Notes under the pieces: model-generated
Seen by the model: only the letters and a program-made list of their open reading frames with translations
Told to the model about the DNA's origin: nothing
Database searches by the model: none
In this document: positions 1 to 9,516 of the stretch, piece by piece
How positions within the stretch are numbered: the stretch's first letter is position 1
Layout: every line of letters starts with the position of its first letter
Position numbers and translations under genes: made by a program
NCBI RefSeq assembly: GCF_012689525.1
Contig: NZ_CP051516.1
Location: 3,038,001-3,102,000, forward strand
Length of the DNA stretch: 64,000 nt
Direction of reading: 5' to 3'
Origin: Paraburkholderia aromaticivorans
GTDB lineage: Bacteria > Pseudomonadota > Gammaproteobacteria > Burkholderiales > Burkholderiaceae

Positions 1-2127
1 CGGAATCGCCGGGTGCTCGTAGTTCTCGTTCATCACCGTGACGTAGTAGTACACGTCTTCCTGCTCCGCGACCATACGGCGCAGGCCGTCCTGCATGATG
101 ACCGCGAGTTCGAAACCGAACGTCGGGTCGTAGCTGATGCAGTTCGGCACCGAAGCCGCCCACAGCAGCGAGTGGCCGTCTTCGTGTTGCAGACCTTCGC
201 CGTTCAGCGTCGTGCGGCCCGCCGTACCGCCCAGCAGGAAGCCGCGCGAACGCATGTCGCCCGCCGCCCATGCCAGGTCGCCGATACGCTGGAAGCCGAA
301 CATCGAGTAGAAGATGTAGAACGGGATCATGATCTCGCCGTGCGTCGAGTACGACGTCGCGGCTGCGATCCAGTCCGCCATACCACCGGCTTCGTTGATG
401 CCTTCCTGCAGGATCTGACCGGTTTCCGACTCACGGTAGAACATCAGCTGGTCGGAATCTTCCGGCACGTACTTCTGGCCTTCCTGATTCCAGATACCGA
501 TCTGACGGAACAGGCCTTCCATACCGAAGGTACGCGACTCGTCCGGCACGATCGGCACGATGCGCTTGCCGAGCGCCTTGTCTTTCAGCAGGATGTTCAG
601 GATCCGCACGAACGCCATGGTCGTGGAAATCTCGCGGCCTTCGCCCGTGCCCTTGAGCAGCGGCTCGAACGCCGACAGTTCCGGCACCGGCAGCGACTCG
701 GCCTTCTGGCGACGCGCCGGCAGATAACCGCCGAGGTCCTGACGGCGAGCGCGCATGTACTCGAGTTCCTTCGAACCTTCTTCGAACTTGAGGTACGGCA
801 CGTTGACGAGGTCGTCGTCGGCGATCGGCAGGCGGAACTGGTCGCGGAATTTTTTCAGCTGATCAACGTGCAGCTTCTTCTGCTGGTGAGTAATGTTCAT
901 CGCCTGGCCGGCTTCGCCCATGCCGTAGCCCTTGATCGTCTTCGCGAGAATGACGGTCGGCTGGCCCTGCGAATTCGACGCTTCCTGGAACGCTGCGTAG
1001 ATCTTGTGCGGATCGTGGCCGCCGCGGTTCAGGTTCCAGATTTCCTCGTCGGACCATTCAGCGACCAACGCCTTCAGTTCCGGCGTGTTGAAGAAGTGTT
1101 CGCGCACATACGCGCCCGACTCCGACTTGTACGTCTGGTACTCGCCGTCGACCACGTCCATCATGCGGCGCATCAGCACGCCCGACTTGTCGCGTTGGAA
1201 CAGCGCATCCCAGCGGCTGCCCCAGACGACCTTGATGACGTTCCAGCCGGCGCCGCGGAATTCGCTTTCCAGTTCCTGGATGATCTTGCCGTTACCGCGC
1301 ACCGGACCGTCGAGGCGCTGCAGGTTGCAGTTGATCACGAACACCAGGTTGTCGAGGCGTTCGCGGCCGGCCATGCCGATCGCGCCGAGCGATTCCGGTT
1401 CATCCGTTTCGCCGTCGCCGAGGAAGGCCCAGACCTTGCGGCCGTCGGTCTTCGCAATGCCGCGCGCCTGCATGTACTTCATGAAGCGCGCCTGATAGAT
1501 CGCCATGATCGGGCCGAGGCCCATCGAGACGGTCGGGAATTGCCAGAAGTCCGGCATCAGCCACGGGTGCGGGTACGACGAAATGCCCTCGCCGCCCACT
1601 TCCTGACGGAAGTTGTCGAGTTGCTTCTCGGTCAGACGGCCGAGCAGGAACGCGCGCGAGTAGACGCCCGGCGACGAGTGGCCTTGCACGAACACGAGGT
1701 CGCCGCCATGTTCAGCGGACGGCGCATGCCAGAAGTGGTTGTAGCCGACGTCGTACAGCGTGGCGGCGGAGGCGAACGAGGCGATGTGGCCGCCGACGTT
1801 GGTGTCCTTGCCGGCGCGCAGCACCATCGCGATGGCGTTCCAGCGCGTGTACGAGCGAATGCGGTGTTCGATGTCCTGATCGCCGGGGATCTTCGCCTGA
1901 CGCGACACCGGGATCGTGTTGATGTACGGCGTGTTGGCCGAGAACGGCAGATGTTCGCCATGCACGCGGGCGAATTCGATCTGTTTCTCGATCAGGTAGT
2001 GAGCGCGATCTGGGCCCACAGCAGAAATCACGCCATCCAGCGCTTCAAGCCATTCGCCGGTTTCCTGGGGATCGTCGTCTTTTTCAGCAGCGACATATTT
2101 CATGACTTCGTCGGGTACAGCGGACAT
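1..2127 (-). CDS. aceE: Pyruvate dehydrogenase E1 component, homodimeric type (3' end outside window)
   Basis: This is the thiamine-diphosphate E1 subunit of the pyruvate dehydrogenase complex, which decarboxylates pyruvate and acetylates the lipoyl groups of E2. About 709 residues are present from the start MSAVPDEVMKYV; the C-terminal part, roughly 190 residues by comparison with the family, lies beyond base 1. The ThDP/Mg motif GDGETDEPES followed by VFVINCN is clear near residue 230, and the segments HGGDLVFVQGHSSPGVYSRA and ARRQKAESLPVPELSAFEPL are typical of AceE. A good ribosome binding site (AGGAG, 6 bases before ATG) supports the start. The gene is transcribed away from the kinase gene to its right. 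In relatives the E2 and E3 genes follow aceE; they would lie outside this window. Confidence 0.97.
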   Translation of the reverse strand, partial: MSAVPDEVMKYVAAEKDDDPQETGEWLEALDGVISAVGPDRAHYLIEKQIEFARVHGEHLPFSANTPYINTIPVSRQAKIPGDQDIEHRIRSYTRWNAIAMVLRAGKDTNVGGHIASFASAATLYDVGYNHFWHAPSAEHGGDLVFVQGHSSPGVYSRAFLLGRLTEKQLDNFRQEVGGEGISSYPHPWLMPDFWQFPTVSMGLGPIMAIYQARFMKYMQARGIAKTDGRKVWAFLGDGETDEPESLGAIGMAGRERLDNLVFVINCNLQRLDGPVRGNGKIIQELESEFRGAGWNVIKVVWGSRWDALFQRDKSGVLMRRMMDVVDGEYQTYKSESGAYVREHFFNTPELKALVAEWSDEEIWNLNRGGHDPHKIYAAFQEASNSQGQPTVILAKTIKGYGMGEAGQAMNITHQQKKLHVDQLKKFRDQFRLPIADDDLVNVPYLKFEEGSKELEYMRARRQDLGGYLPARRQKAESLPVPELSAFEPLLKGTGEGREISTTMAFVRILNILLKDKALGKRIVPIVPDESRTFGMEGLFRQIGIWNQEGQKYVPEDSDQLMFYRESETGQILQEGINEAGGMADWIAAATSYSTHGEIMIPFYIFYSMFGFQRIGDLAWAAGDMRSRGFLLGGTAGRTTLNGEGLQHEDGHSLLWAASVPNCISYDPTFGFELAVIMQDGLRRMVAEQEDVYYYVTVMNENYEHPAIP

Positions 2128-2203
2128 GCTCGTCTCCTGGATGTAGAGGAACGCTCTTTGAACAGACGACGCGGACGAAGCACGGCCGCGGCAGCTTCGG
2201 CCG

Positions 2204-2233
2204 ATTGTAATAAGGGTCCCGACGTCAGCGCAA
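2204..2233 (-). promoter_or_regulatory. Probable sigma-70 promoter of aceE
   Basis: On the minus strand TTGCGC and TACAAT are separated by 18 bases, which would start transcription about 70 bases before the aceE ATG. This is inferred from sequence alone. Confidence 0.5.
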
Positions 2234-2250
2234 CAAAATTTTCAAATTAC

Positions 2251-2269
2251 GAGATTGATTCTCATAATG
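2251..2269. promoter_or_regulatory. Fur-box-like palindrome upstream of aceE and the sensor kinase
   Basis: The 19 bases GAGATTGATTCTCATAATG agree with the classical Fur consensus GATAATGATAATCATTATC at 13 of 19 positions by hand alignment. The site is in an AT-rich patch between the divergent aceE and kinase genes, just upstream of the proposed aceE -35. It may simply be chance AT-richness. Confidence 0.3.
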
Positions 2270-2389
2270 CGGAAAATTGTTGCGACGCAACCTGATTTGA
2301 CTGCCGATCGACGGATACGCTGGCTAGTTTGCGCCGATTAACGGTCCTTTCCGCGCTTTTTTGCGCCATTTACTAGCTTCACGCTGCGC

Positions 2390-2395
2390 TACAAT
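2390..2395 (+). promoter_or_regulatory. Possible -10 element (TACAAT) at the kinase start
   Basis: TACAAT ends eight bases before the ATG at 2403, which would place the transcription start one base before that ATG, a leaderless arrangement. No convincing -35 element is seen; the best is an ATTTAC at 16-base spacing. Confidence 0.3.
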
Positions 2396-2402
2396 GCCAC
2401 GC

Positions 2403-4919
2403 ATGTTGACCGAACGGCTTTTCGCACGCTCGGCGCGCACCGCCGGTTCGCCGGCGGATTCGACGCCGTCCTCTCGCTGGCACCATGGACCATGGTGGTC
2501 CAACTCCTATTTGCTCACGCCGCTCCTGTCGATCCTGGTGTTCCTGGTCGTCATGAGTCTGATTTTGTGGAGCCTGAACCGGCGCGAACAGCAACAGCAG
2601 GAAGACACGCTTTACCGTAACGTCGCGTGGGCGCAGCAGCAGATCCGCCTGTCCATGACCGGCGCGCAGGAACAGATCCAGGCGCTCGCGCGCGATCTGG
2701 TCGCCGGCCGCGCCGATCCGCATTCGTTCCAGGTGTCCACCACGGACATCATGCAGGGGCATCCCGAGATCCTCTACATGAACTGGTACACCAGCAGGCA
2801 GCAACCGCGCTGGCCCAATACCGCGCTGCCCGTGTTCGGCCAGCGTCTGGCCAAGCCGAACGACGCGCAGATGGACGAAGCCGTCAAAGCCGCCTTCACC
2901 GAGGCGCGCAACACGCGCCGCCAGGTGTATTCGCCGCTCATCTACGACGACCTCGGCAACGGCTACATCACACTGCAAACGCCGGTGTTCCGCGATCGCG
3001 ACTTTCTGGGCACGATCGCCGCCGTTTTCTCGGTGGAAGGCATTCTCAAGCACGACATTCCGCCCGAGCTGTCCGCCAAGTACAAAATCTCGATCATCGA
3101 CGTGAACAACCGCGAGTTGACCACCACGTCGACCCGCCCGCGCCTGCCGCGCGACATGTTCTACGACCTGCCGCTCGACCCGCCGGGCCAGGGCGTCTCG
3201 GTGCGCGTCTACGCGTTCCCGCAGATGACCAACTTCACCAACAACACGCTGGTGTGGCTGGTGGCGGGTCTGTCCTGTTTCGTGCTGTGGAGCCTGTGGA
3301 GCTTGTGGAAACACACGCGGCAACGCTTCGAGGCGCAGCAGGCGCTGTACGCCGAAGCGTTCTTCCGCCGCGCGATGGAAAACTCGGTGCTGATCGGCAT
3401 GCGCGTGCTCGACATGCACGGGCGCATCACCCACGTCAATCCGGCGTTTTGCCGCATGACCGGCTGGGACGAAAGCGATCTGGTCGGCAAGAACGCGCCG
3501 TTCGCCTACTGGCCGCGCGACGCTTACCCCGAAATGCAGCGCCAGCTCGACATGACGCTGCGCGGCAAGGCGCCCTCCTCCGGCTTCGAGTTGCGGGTGC
3601 GTCGCAAGGACGGCTCGCTGTTCCACGCGCGTCTCTACGTGTCGCCGTTGATCGACAGCTCGGGCCGCCAGACCGGCTGGATGTCGTCGATGACCGACAT
3701 CACCGAACCGAAGCGCGCGCGCGAGGAACTCGCCGCCGCGCACGAACGCTTCACCACGGTGCTGGAAAGTCTCGATGCCGCCGTCTCCGTGCTCGCCGCC
3801 GACGAAGCCGAGCTACTGTTCGCCAACCGCTATTACCGGCATCTGTTCGGCATTCGCCCGGACGGCCATCTGGAATTGGCGGGCGGCGGGTTCGATAGCG
3901 CACAGGCGTCGTCCGATTCGATCGATATGGTGGACACATACGCTGGCCTGCCCGCCGCCGCGTTGACCGAAAGTACCGCGGATGCGCAGGAAATTTACGT
4001 GCAGAGCATTCAGAAGTGGTTCGAAGTGCGCCGCCAGTACATTCAGTGGGTGGACGGCCACCTCGCGCAGATGCAGATCGCGACCGACATCACCACTCGC
4101 AAGCAGGCGCAGGAACTGTCGCGCCAGCAGGACGAGAAGCTGCAGTTCACCAGCCGTCTGATGACGATGGGCGAAATGGCTTCGTCGCTCGCGCACGAAC
4201 TGAATCAACCGCTCGCCGCGATCAATAACTATTGCTCCGGAACTGTCGCACTGGTTAAATCCGGTCGGACGACGCCTGACAATCTGCTGCCCGTACTCGA
4301 AAAAACCGCCCAGCAGGCGGTGCGCGCCGGCATGATCATCAAGCGCATTCGCGAGTTCGTGAAGCGCAGCGAGCCGAAGCGCCAGGCCACACGCGTGGCC
4401 GATATCGTCGCCGACGCCGTGGGCCTCGCCGAAATCGAAGCGCGTAAGCGCCGCATTCGCATCGTCACGGATCTGCGCTCGCGCCTGCCGGTGATCTACG
4501 TCGACCCGGTGCTGATCGAGCAGGTGCTGGTCAACCTGCTGAAGAACGGCGCCGAAGCGATGGCCGAGGCCCGTCCGAATGCGGTCGATCCGGTGATCCG
4601 CGTAGTCGTGCGACTGGAGAGCGGGTTTGTCTGCATCAGCGTCGTCGACCAGGGACCGGGCGTCGACGAAGCGACAGCCGAGCGGCTGTTCGAACCGTTT
4701 TACAGCACCAAGTCCGATGGTATGGGCATGGGGCTGAACATTTGCCGTTCGATTATCGAATCGCACCGCGGCCGTCTGTGGGTGGTCAACAACGTCGAAT
4801 CTGACGGCCACATCACAGGCGCCACGTTCCATTGCAGTCTGCCTATTGGAGAGCCTGATGGCCCGAGCAACGGCGGGGCACAGGCGCCGACACCACAAAC
4901 CGTTACGGGAGAGCTATGA
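2403..4919 (+). CDS. Membrane-bound PAS-domain sensor histidine kinase
   Basis: This 838-residue kinase has a transmembrane segment near residues 33-60 and another near 280-300, enclosing about 220 periplasmic residues that should be the sensor. Then come a cytoplasmic PAS domain (about 325-435), a second degenerate PAS-like region (about 445-560), and a kinase core. The phospho-acceptor histidine is in SLAHELNQPLAAINNY (His near 598), the DctB/FixL type of H-box; the N-box LVNLLKNGAEAM and G-boxes DQGPGVD and GMGMGLNI are intact. It overlaps the downstream FixJ-like regulator by four bases, so the two form a pair. The ligand is not evident. A TTG start at 2361 is possible, but ATG 2403 follows a candidate -10. 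Confidence 0.9.
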   Translation: MLTERLFARSARTAGSPADSTPSSRWHHGPWWSNSYLLTPLLSILVFLVVMSLILWSLNRREQQQQEDTLYRNVAWAQQQIRLSMTGAQEQIQALARDLVAGRADPHSFQVSTTDIMQGHPEILYMNWYTSRQQPRWPNTALPVFGQRLAKPNDAQMDEAVKAAFTEARNTRRQVYSPLIYDDLGNGYITLQTPVFRDRDFLGTIAAVFSVEGILKHDIPPELSAKYKISIIDVNNRELTTTSTRPRLPRDMFYDLPLDPPGQGVSVRVYAFPQMTNFTNNTLVWLVAGLSCFVLWSLWSLWKHTRQRFEAQQALYAEAFFRRAMENSVLIGMRVLDMHGRITHVNPAFCRMTGWDESDLVGKNAPFAYWPRDAYPEMQRQLDMTLRGKAPSSGFELRVRRKDGSLFHARLYVSPLIDSSGRQTGWMSSMTDITEPKRAREELAAAHERFTTVLESLDAAVSVLAADEAELLFANRYYRHLFGIRPDGHLELAGGGFDSAQASSDSIDMVDTYAGLPAAALTESTADAQEIYVQSIQKWFEVRRQYIQWVDGHLAQMQIATDITTRKQAQELSRQQDEKLQFTSRLMTMGEMASSLAHELNQPLAAINNYCSGTVALVKSGRTTPDNLLPVLEKTAQQAVRAGMIIKRIREFVKRSEPKRQATRVADIVADAVGLAEIEARKRRIRIVTDLRSRLPVIYVDPVLIEQVLVNLLKNGAEAMAEARPNAVDPVIRVVVRLESGFVCISVVDQGPGVDEATAERLFEPFYSTKSDGMGMGLNICRSIIESHRGRLWVVNNVESDGHITGATFHCSLPIGEPDGPSNGGAQAPTPQTVTGEL

Positions 4920-5560
4920 ACAGCCCAGTCACCACACAGGAAACTGTCTTTGTCGTCGATGACGACGAGGCCGTGCGAGATTCGCTGCGCTGGCTGCTGG
5001 AGGCGAACGGCTACCGCGTGCAATGCTTCTCCAGCGCCGAGCAGTTCATCGACGCATGGCAGCCGCATCAGCATCCGGGCCAGATCGCGTGCCTGATTCT
5101 GGATGTGCGGATGTCCGGCATGAGCGGGCTCGAGTTGCAGGAACGCCTGATCGCCGACAACGCATCGCTGCCGATCATCTTCGTGACCGGTCACGGCGAT
5201 GTGCCGATGGCCGTGTCCACGATGAAAAAAGGCGCGATGGACTTCATCGAAAAGCCGTTCGACGAAGCCGAGTTGCGCAAGCTGGTCGAGCGCATGCTCG
5301 ACAAGGCACGCAGCGAAAGCACCAGCGTGCAGCAGCAGCGCGCCGCGGCGGAACGTCTCGGCAAGCTGACCGCGCGTGAGCATCAGGTGCTCGAGCGCAT
5401 CATCGCCGGCCGACTGAACAAGCAGATCGCCGACGACCTCGGCATCAGCATCAAGACGGTCGAAGCGCACCGCGCGAACATCATGGAAAAGCTCAACGTC
5501 AACACGGTCGCCGATCTGCTGCGACTGGCGCTGTCGAACAAGCCGCAACCGGCGCAATAA
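4916..5560 (+). CDS. FixJ/NarL-type response regulator
   Basis: This 214-residue cytoplasmic regulator is the partner of the kinase just upstream; the ATGA overlap implies translational coupling. An N-terminal receiver domain (about 8-125) carries the acidic pair DDDE, the phospho-acceptor aspartate in LILDVRMSGMSG, and the conserved lysine in FIEKPFD. A LuxR-type helix-turn-helix follows (LTAREHQVLERI, then KQIADDLGISIKTVEAHR). This is the FixJ/TodT/TtrR architecture, which normally activates transcription when phosphorylated. No obvious target promoter is visible next to the pair, so its regulon is unknown. Confidence 0.92.
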   Translation: MNSPVTTQETVFVVDDDEAVRDSLRWLLEANGYRVQCFSSAEQFIDAWQPHQHPGQIACLILDVRMSGMSGLELQERLIADNASLPIIFVTGHGDVPMAVSTMKKGAMDFIEKPFDEAELRKLVERMLDKARSESTSVQQQRAAAERLGKLTAREHQVLERIIAGRLNKQIADDLGISIKTVEAHRANIMEKLNVNTVADLLRLALSNKPQPAQ

Positions 5561-5576
5561 GCCGCACCCGGCGGCA

Positions 5577-5606
5577 CGCGCCCCGAAGGAAGCGCCTTTG
5601 GGAGCC
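5577..5606 (+). repeat. Short dispersed repeat, copy 1
   Basis: CGCGCCCCGAAGG followed by AAGCGCCTTTGGGAGCC has the same organisation as the copy at 9761-9795: an identical 13-base core, then a short imperfect hairpin. It lies directly after the response regulator gene. Confidence 0.5.
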
Positions 5607-5639
5607 TCGTCGCCGGATCAGAAGTGACTGCGTATCAAC

Positions 5640-5664
5640 GGCCGGACTATTGAAGAGTCCGGCC
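5640..5664 (+). terminator. Hairpin after the kinase/regulator operon
   Basis: A perfect 9-bp stem GGCCGGACT / AGTCCGGCC with a 7-base loop follows the regulator stop by 80 bases. No immediate T-run follows, so termination is likely but not certain. Confidence 0.55.
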
Positions 5665-5869
5665 CGTATCACCCTCTTTTCCCGCATCGCTCACCCCACT
5701 CTCCCTCATTTCCGCCGCACGGCAAGCAGGACGAACCGAGCCGTTCGGCCACATGCCGGGCACCGGCCCCACTCGCCATTTCCTCGCCGTATTCCATCGC
5801 GGCGAAGCGACGCAGCGCGTGCTGCGCACCGGCATCTCGTCGTATAAACCCAACCCGGAGCAATTCATC

Positions 5870-6108
5870 GTGAAAGGATCCGGAGCACACCGCTCGCGTG
5901 TGTGGCCTGTTTGCGCCGTTCTTGCGGGAGCGCCACTCGTCGTCGGAGTTGCCACACCGGGTGTCGTCCATGCGCCAAGCGAAGGCCTCGGCAAACGGCC
6001 GCGTCTAGCGCAGCGGCGCTATCGCCAGCTCGGCCGGCGGGCAGAGCGGGCGGTGGCTTAGGCGGCGGAGGTGACGTCGGTGAATGTCACTTCGGCCGCA
6101 ACCGTTAA
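5870..6108 (+). pseudogene. Probable remnant of a secreted protein gene (DUF3300-like)
   Basis: A GTG start at 5870 with a good ribosome site (CGGAGC) opens a frame beginning VKGSGAHRSR, then a hydrophobic stretch PVCAVLAGAPLVVGVA that looks like a signal peptide. It stops after 63 codons. In the next frame a glycine-rich tail (GRAGGGLGGGGDVG) continues to a stop at 6108, 21 bases before the DUF2950 gene. DUF3300 proteins, which have a signal peptide and a Gly-rich C-terminus, are commonly encoded just before DUF2950 genes. A large internal deletion plus frameshift would leave this pattern. It could also be ordinary non-coding sequence. Confidence 0.35.
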
Positions 6109-6128
6109 GCAAAAAAAGGAGTCTGATA

Positions 6129-7067
6129 ATGCGTCTATTCTCACGCGGCAAGCCGCCCGCCCGCGTACTGACACTTGCCATCGCGCTCGGCACCACCGGC
6201 ACACTGCTGCTGGCGCCGGCACTGCTGATCAGCACGATCCCTGCGCATGCCCAGAGCGTCTATCCCAGCGCGGACGACGCGGCCAATGCCTTCGTCGAAG
6301 CCCTCGCGCGCAACGACGACGACGCGCTCAAGCGTGTACTGGGCGGCGATTTTCATCGCGTCATTCCAACCGAAGGCATCGGCCAGGACGACATCTATCA
6401 GTTCCTCGGCGAATGGTCGAAAAACCATCAGATCGTGGCGGATCCGGTCAACGACAAGGGGCGCGTCACCGCGCATCTGACGGTCGGCTACAGTGGTTGG
6501 ACCTTGCCGATTCCGCTCGTGCGATCGGGCAAAGGTTGGCGTTTCGATCCACCCGCAGGACGCGACGAGATGCTGACACGGCGCATCGGCCGCAATGAAC
6601 ACACTGCGATTCTGACCTCGCTCGGCTACCTGGATGCGCAAGACGACTATCGCAATCTGACCCAGCACTACGCACAACGCTTCGTCAGTACGCCGGGACA
6701 GCACAATGGCCTGTACTGGACGACAGCGCCCGGCGAAGCGGAAAGCCCGCTCGGACCGCTCGCCGCCACCATGCCCACGGGCATTCAGCCCGGGCAGGCG
6801 TATCACGGCTATCACTTCCGCATTCTCACGGCACAAGGGCCGCACGCTAAGGGCGGCGCCAGGAACTACGTCGACAACGGCGTGCTGAGCAAAGGGGTCG
6901 CGCTGATCGCGTCGCCGGGTGACTATGGCAGGACCGGCGTGATGAGTTTCATCGTCAACCAGGACGGGCAGGTCTATCAGAAGAACCTCGGGCCGCGAAC
7001 CGCGCGCGCGGCGGCAGCCATCACGGCATTCGATCCGGGCTCGGGTTGGCAGGCGGTCCAGCCTTAG
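6129..7067 (+). CDS. DUF2950 family exported protein
   Basis: The 312-residue product starts with a basic n-region ([12 protein letters not shown]) and a long hydrophobic core ending at AHA-QSVYPS near residue 40, so it should be exported to the periplasm. The rest matches the DUF2950 family: [28 protein letters not shown], the [21 protein letters not shown] block, the PFGP-like [18 protein letters not shown], and the C-terminal [20 protein letters not shown]. The function of the family is not known. A run of AAAAAAGGAG gives a clear ribosome site before the ATG. The neighbouring upstream partner normally seen with this family appears to be deleted. Confidence 0.85.
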   Translation: MRLFSRGKPPARVLTLAIALGTTGTLLLAPALLISTIPAHAQSVYPSADDAANAFVEALARNDDDALKRVLGGDFHRVIPTEGIGQDDIYQFLGEWSKNHQIVADPVNDKGRVTAHLTVGYSGWTLPIPLVRSGKGWRFDPPAGRDEMLTRRIGRNEHTAILTSLGYLDAQDDYRNLTQHYAQRFVSTPGQHNGLYWTTAPGEAESPLGPLAATMPTGIQPGQAYHGYHFRILTAQGPHAKGGARNYVDNGVLSKGVALIASPGDYGRTGVMSFIVNQDGQVYQKNLGPRTARAAAAITAFDPGSGWQAVQP

Positions 7068-7265
7068 CCGTCGCGTTCGACAGTCTTGCTTCCGCCCGCC
7101 GCGCCAAGCGACGGGCGCGGCCCCGAACACGCAGCTGGCGGCGCACCCGTTGCCGCCGCCGTTCGAACCGGGCATCCGTGCCCACCCTGTGAGGCACGCA
7201 CGGCCCGCGTCCCCACTGCGGCCACACAGCCTGGAATCCGTACGCGGCGCGCCAGGCAGGGCCGG

Positions 7266-7271
7266 TATAAT
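7266..7271 (+). promoter_or_regulatory. -10 element TATAAT upstream of folD
   Basis: A consensus TATAAT lies in an otherwise very GC-rich 350-bp gap, about 150 bases before the folD ATG. No good -35 is visible at 16-18 bases. Confidence 0.4.
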
Positions 7272-7419
7272 GGCGCACTTTGCAGCGCCGCTTAACCCCG
7301 ATTCGCGCCGCGCGCTTTTCACGTGCCGACCCATTCCCGTTGAAAAGCGCCATCGCGCGCGGCATGCACAAGCGTCTGCGCCCTGCCCCGCTTCCCAAAC
7401 TGCCCATCTCGACCCGACC

Positions 7420-8280
7420 ATGACTGCCAAACTGATCGACGGCCTAGCCCTTTCCAAGACCCTGCGCGCCGACGTCGCCGCGCGCGCCGCCGCCCTCACC
7501 GCCCGCGGCCATCAGCCGGGCCTCGCGGTGGTGCTGGTCGGCGACAATCCGGCCAGCGAAGTCTACGTGCGCAACAAAGTGAAGGCGTGCCACGACAACG
7601 GGCTCGGCTCGTCGTTCGACCGCTATCCGGCCGACCTGCCGGAAGCCGACCTGCTCGCGCGCATCGACGAACTGAACCGCGACCCGCGCATTCACGGCAT
7701 TCTGGTGCAATTGCCGCTGCCGCCGCATATCGACAGCCACAAGGTGATCGAGGCGATCGCGCCGGAAAAGGACGTCGACGGCTTTCACGTCGCCAACGCC
7801 GGCGCGCTGATGACCGGACAGCCGCTGTTCCGCCCGTGCACGCCGTACGGCGTGATGAAAATGCTCGCCGCTCACGAGATTCCGCTGCAAGGCGCGAACG
7901 CCGTGGTGATCGGCCGCTCGAACATCGTCGGTAAGCCGATGGCGCTGCTGCTGCTCGAAGCGGGCGCGACCGTCACGATCTGCCACAGCAAGACACGCGA
8001 TCTGGCCGCTCACACGCGCAACGCGGATGTCGTGGTCGCCGCCACCGGCTTGCGCAACATTCTCACGGCGGACATGGTGAAGCCGGGCGCGGCGGTGATC
8101 GACGTCGGCATGAATCGCGACGAAGCCGGCAAGCTGTGCGGCGACGTCGACTTTGCGGGCGTCAAGGAAGTGGCCGGCTACATCACGCCGGTGCCGGGCG
8201 GCGTCGGTCCGATGACGATCACCATGCTGCTCGTCAACACGATCGAAGCCGCCGAGCGCGAAGCGGCGGCGAACGCATAA
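7420..8280 (+). CDS. folD: Bifunctional methylenetetrahydrofolate dehydrogenase / methenyltetrahydrofolate cyclohydrolase
   Basis: FolD interconverts 5,10-methylene-, methenyl- and 10-formyl-tetrahydrofolate in the cytoplasm, supplying one-carbon units for purine and formyl-methionine synthesis. The 286-residue length is normal. The catalytic region [16 protein letters not shown] carries the conserved Tyr and Lys; [19 protein letters not shown] and the NADP-binding [14 protein letters not shown] are all present, as is the C-terminal signature [14 protein letters not shown]. The frame is open 270 bases further upstream, but the chosen ATG ([13 protein letters not shown]) is where family homology begins. 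Confidence 0.97.
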   Translation: MTAKLIDGLALSKTLRADVAARAAALTARGHQPGLAVVLVGDNPASEVYVRNKVKACHDNGLGSSFDRYPADLPEADLLARIDELNRDPRIHGILVQLPLPPHIDSHKVIEAIAPEKDVDGFHVANAGALMTGQPLFRPCTPYGVMKMLAAHEIPLQGANAVVIGRSNIVGKPMALLLLEAGATVTICHSKTRDLAAHTRNADVVVAATGLRNILTADMVKPGAAVIDVGMNRDEAGKLCGDVDFAGVKEVAGYITPVPGGVGPMTITMLLVNTIEAAEREAAANA

Positions 8281-8295
8281 AGCGGCAGGAGAAAA

Positions 8296-8318
8296 GCCGG
8301 CGAAGCATCGTCGCCGGC
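8296..8318 (+). terminator. Hairpin between folD and the convergent acyltransferase gene
   Basis: GCCGGCGA and TCGCCGGC form a perfect 8-bp stem around a 7-base loop, 15 bases after the folD stop. It lacks a T-run. Confidence 0.5.
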
Positions 8319-8400
8319 AGCGAGACCTTCCGGCACTGGCGTCGCGCCGGGGCATCCACATCCATCGGCGCAGAACGCGCGCCTCCTACCTCAGCGCATC

Positions 8401-9516
8401 TCAGCGCACGGCTTGATCGCTGGCGGGCATCCCCGCGGCTAGCGGCGTCGATGGGCGCGCCAGACGCCCGCGGCACCACTTCAGCACCGGGCGCTCCACG
8501 AAGTGCCACGACAGCGCCGCGCACAGCAGAATAAACGGCGCGGCGATCAACACCGCCGTCACATGGTTCAACTGCGGCGCGATGTTCGCAACGCATTGCT
8601 GCACCATGAAGCCGTACAGATAGATGCCGTACGAGTAATCGTGACGCGGTACGAAGCGCCGCAGGAGCGGCGTCGTCCCGATCCACAGCACGCCGTACAC
8701 GAACGCCAGATAGAACAGCGGCTGCGCGCCGGCCGTGTCGCGGAACACCAGAAACACCATCGTGAACGCCAGCGCCGTCAAACCGTTGATGTCAATCCGT
8801 TCACGCCAGCCATACAGCAGCATGCCCAGCATGAAAAACGGCTCCGGCCAGAACGAATAGCCGTCGGGCGTTTCGCTGAAATCTCGCAAGCCGATCTGCC
8901 AATGCGCGTGATCCACGTGCAGCATGAATGTGGCGCAACCGAGCGCGGCCGCAAGCACCACGCCGCGCGAGCTGGACAGCAAACCCACCATGCCGGTCAC
9001 GAGCACGAGCAGATAGCAGCGCACTTCGACCGGCAGTGTCCACAGCGGTCCGCAGATGTCGACGGGATAGCGGTTGTGCTCGAACACGCCGGGCAGCGCC
9101 CAGCCGCTTGACCGCACGATGGTCGAGAAGTTGTCGAGGTTGGCCCACGTCATGCCGGAGGCGAAATACTCACGCAGCGGCAGCGTCGTGAAAAGCGGAC
9201 CGACGATGAACACCGTCACCAGCGACCCGGCCGCCACCGCCGGCCACAGCCGCGCGATGCGCAACACGGCGAAGCGCGGCACCGAGCGTTGCCGGCCGAA
9301 GCTGGCGGTCACCAGCATGCCGCTCAGCAGGAAGAAGGCGTAGACGCCCAGCGCGCCGAAACCGTCGAAACCCAGCGCGTTCTGGACCCAATCCGTGCTG
9401 CCGTCGGGCGCCTGAAGCACATACGAATGGCCATACACGACGGCAATGGCGGCGAGCAGCCGCACGAGATCGAAATTATTGCCCTTGTGCGCGAGAGCGT
9501 CCGAAAGCGGATTCAT
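8401..9516 (-). CDS. Acyltransferase 3 (OafA/YrhL-type) membrane protein
   Basis: The 371-residue protein has about ten hydrophobic segments and the signature of the acyltransferase 3 family, which O-acylates sugars of surface polysaccharides or other exported molecules. It begins NNFDLVRLLAAIAVVYGHSY, where the histidine of the YGHS motif is the family's conserved catalytic residue; GVYAFFLLSGMLVTASF and the C-terminal HFVERPVLKW are also typical. The start at ATG 9516 is supported by GAGGT six bases upstream; an open frame continues further but lacks homology. The acceptor molecule cannot be told from context, since no polysaccharide genes are nearby. Confidence 0.9.
   Translation of the reverse strand: MNPLSDALAHKGNNFDLVRLLAAIAVVYGHSYVLQAPDGSTDWVQNALGFDGFGALGVYAFFLLSGMLVTASFGRQRSVPRFAVLRIARLWPAVAAGSLVTVFIVGPLFTTLPLREYFASGMTWANLDNFSTIVRSSGWALPGVFEHNRYPVDICGPLWTLPVEVRCYLLVLVTGMVGLLSSSRGVVLAAALGCATFMLHVDHAHWQIGLRDFSETPDGYSFWPEPFFMLGMLLYGWRERIDINGLTALAFTMVFLVFRDTAGAQPLFYLAFVYGVLWIGTTPLLRRFVPRHDYSYGIYLYGFMVQQCVANIAPQLNHVTAVLIAAPFILLCAALSWHFVERPVLKWCRGRLARPSTPLAAGMPASDQAVR

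Noticed and set aside
13..2295. Very long open frame antisense to aceE (about 760 codons, plus strand)
   Set aside because: Composition is Arg/His/Val-rich, typical of an antisense reading of a GC-rich gene; aceE on the minus strand explains the sequence fully.
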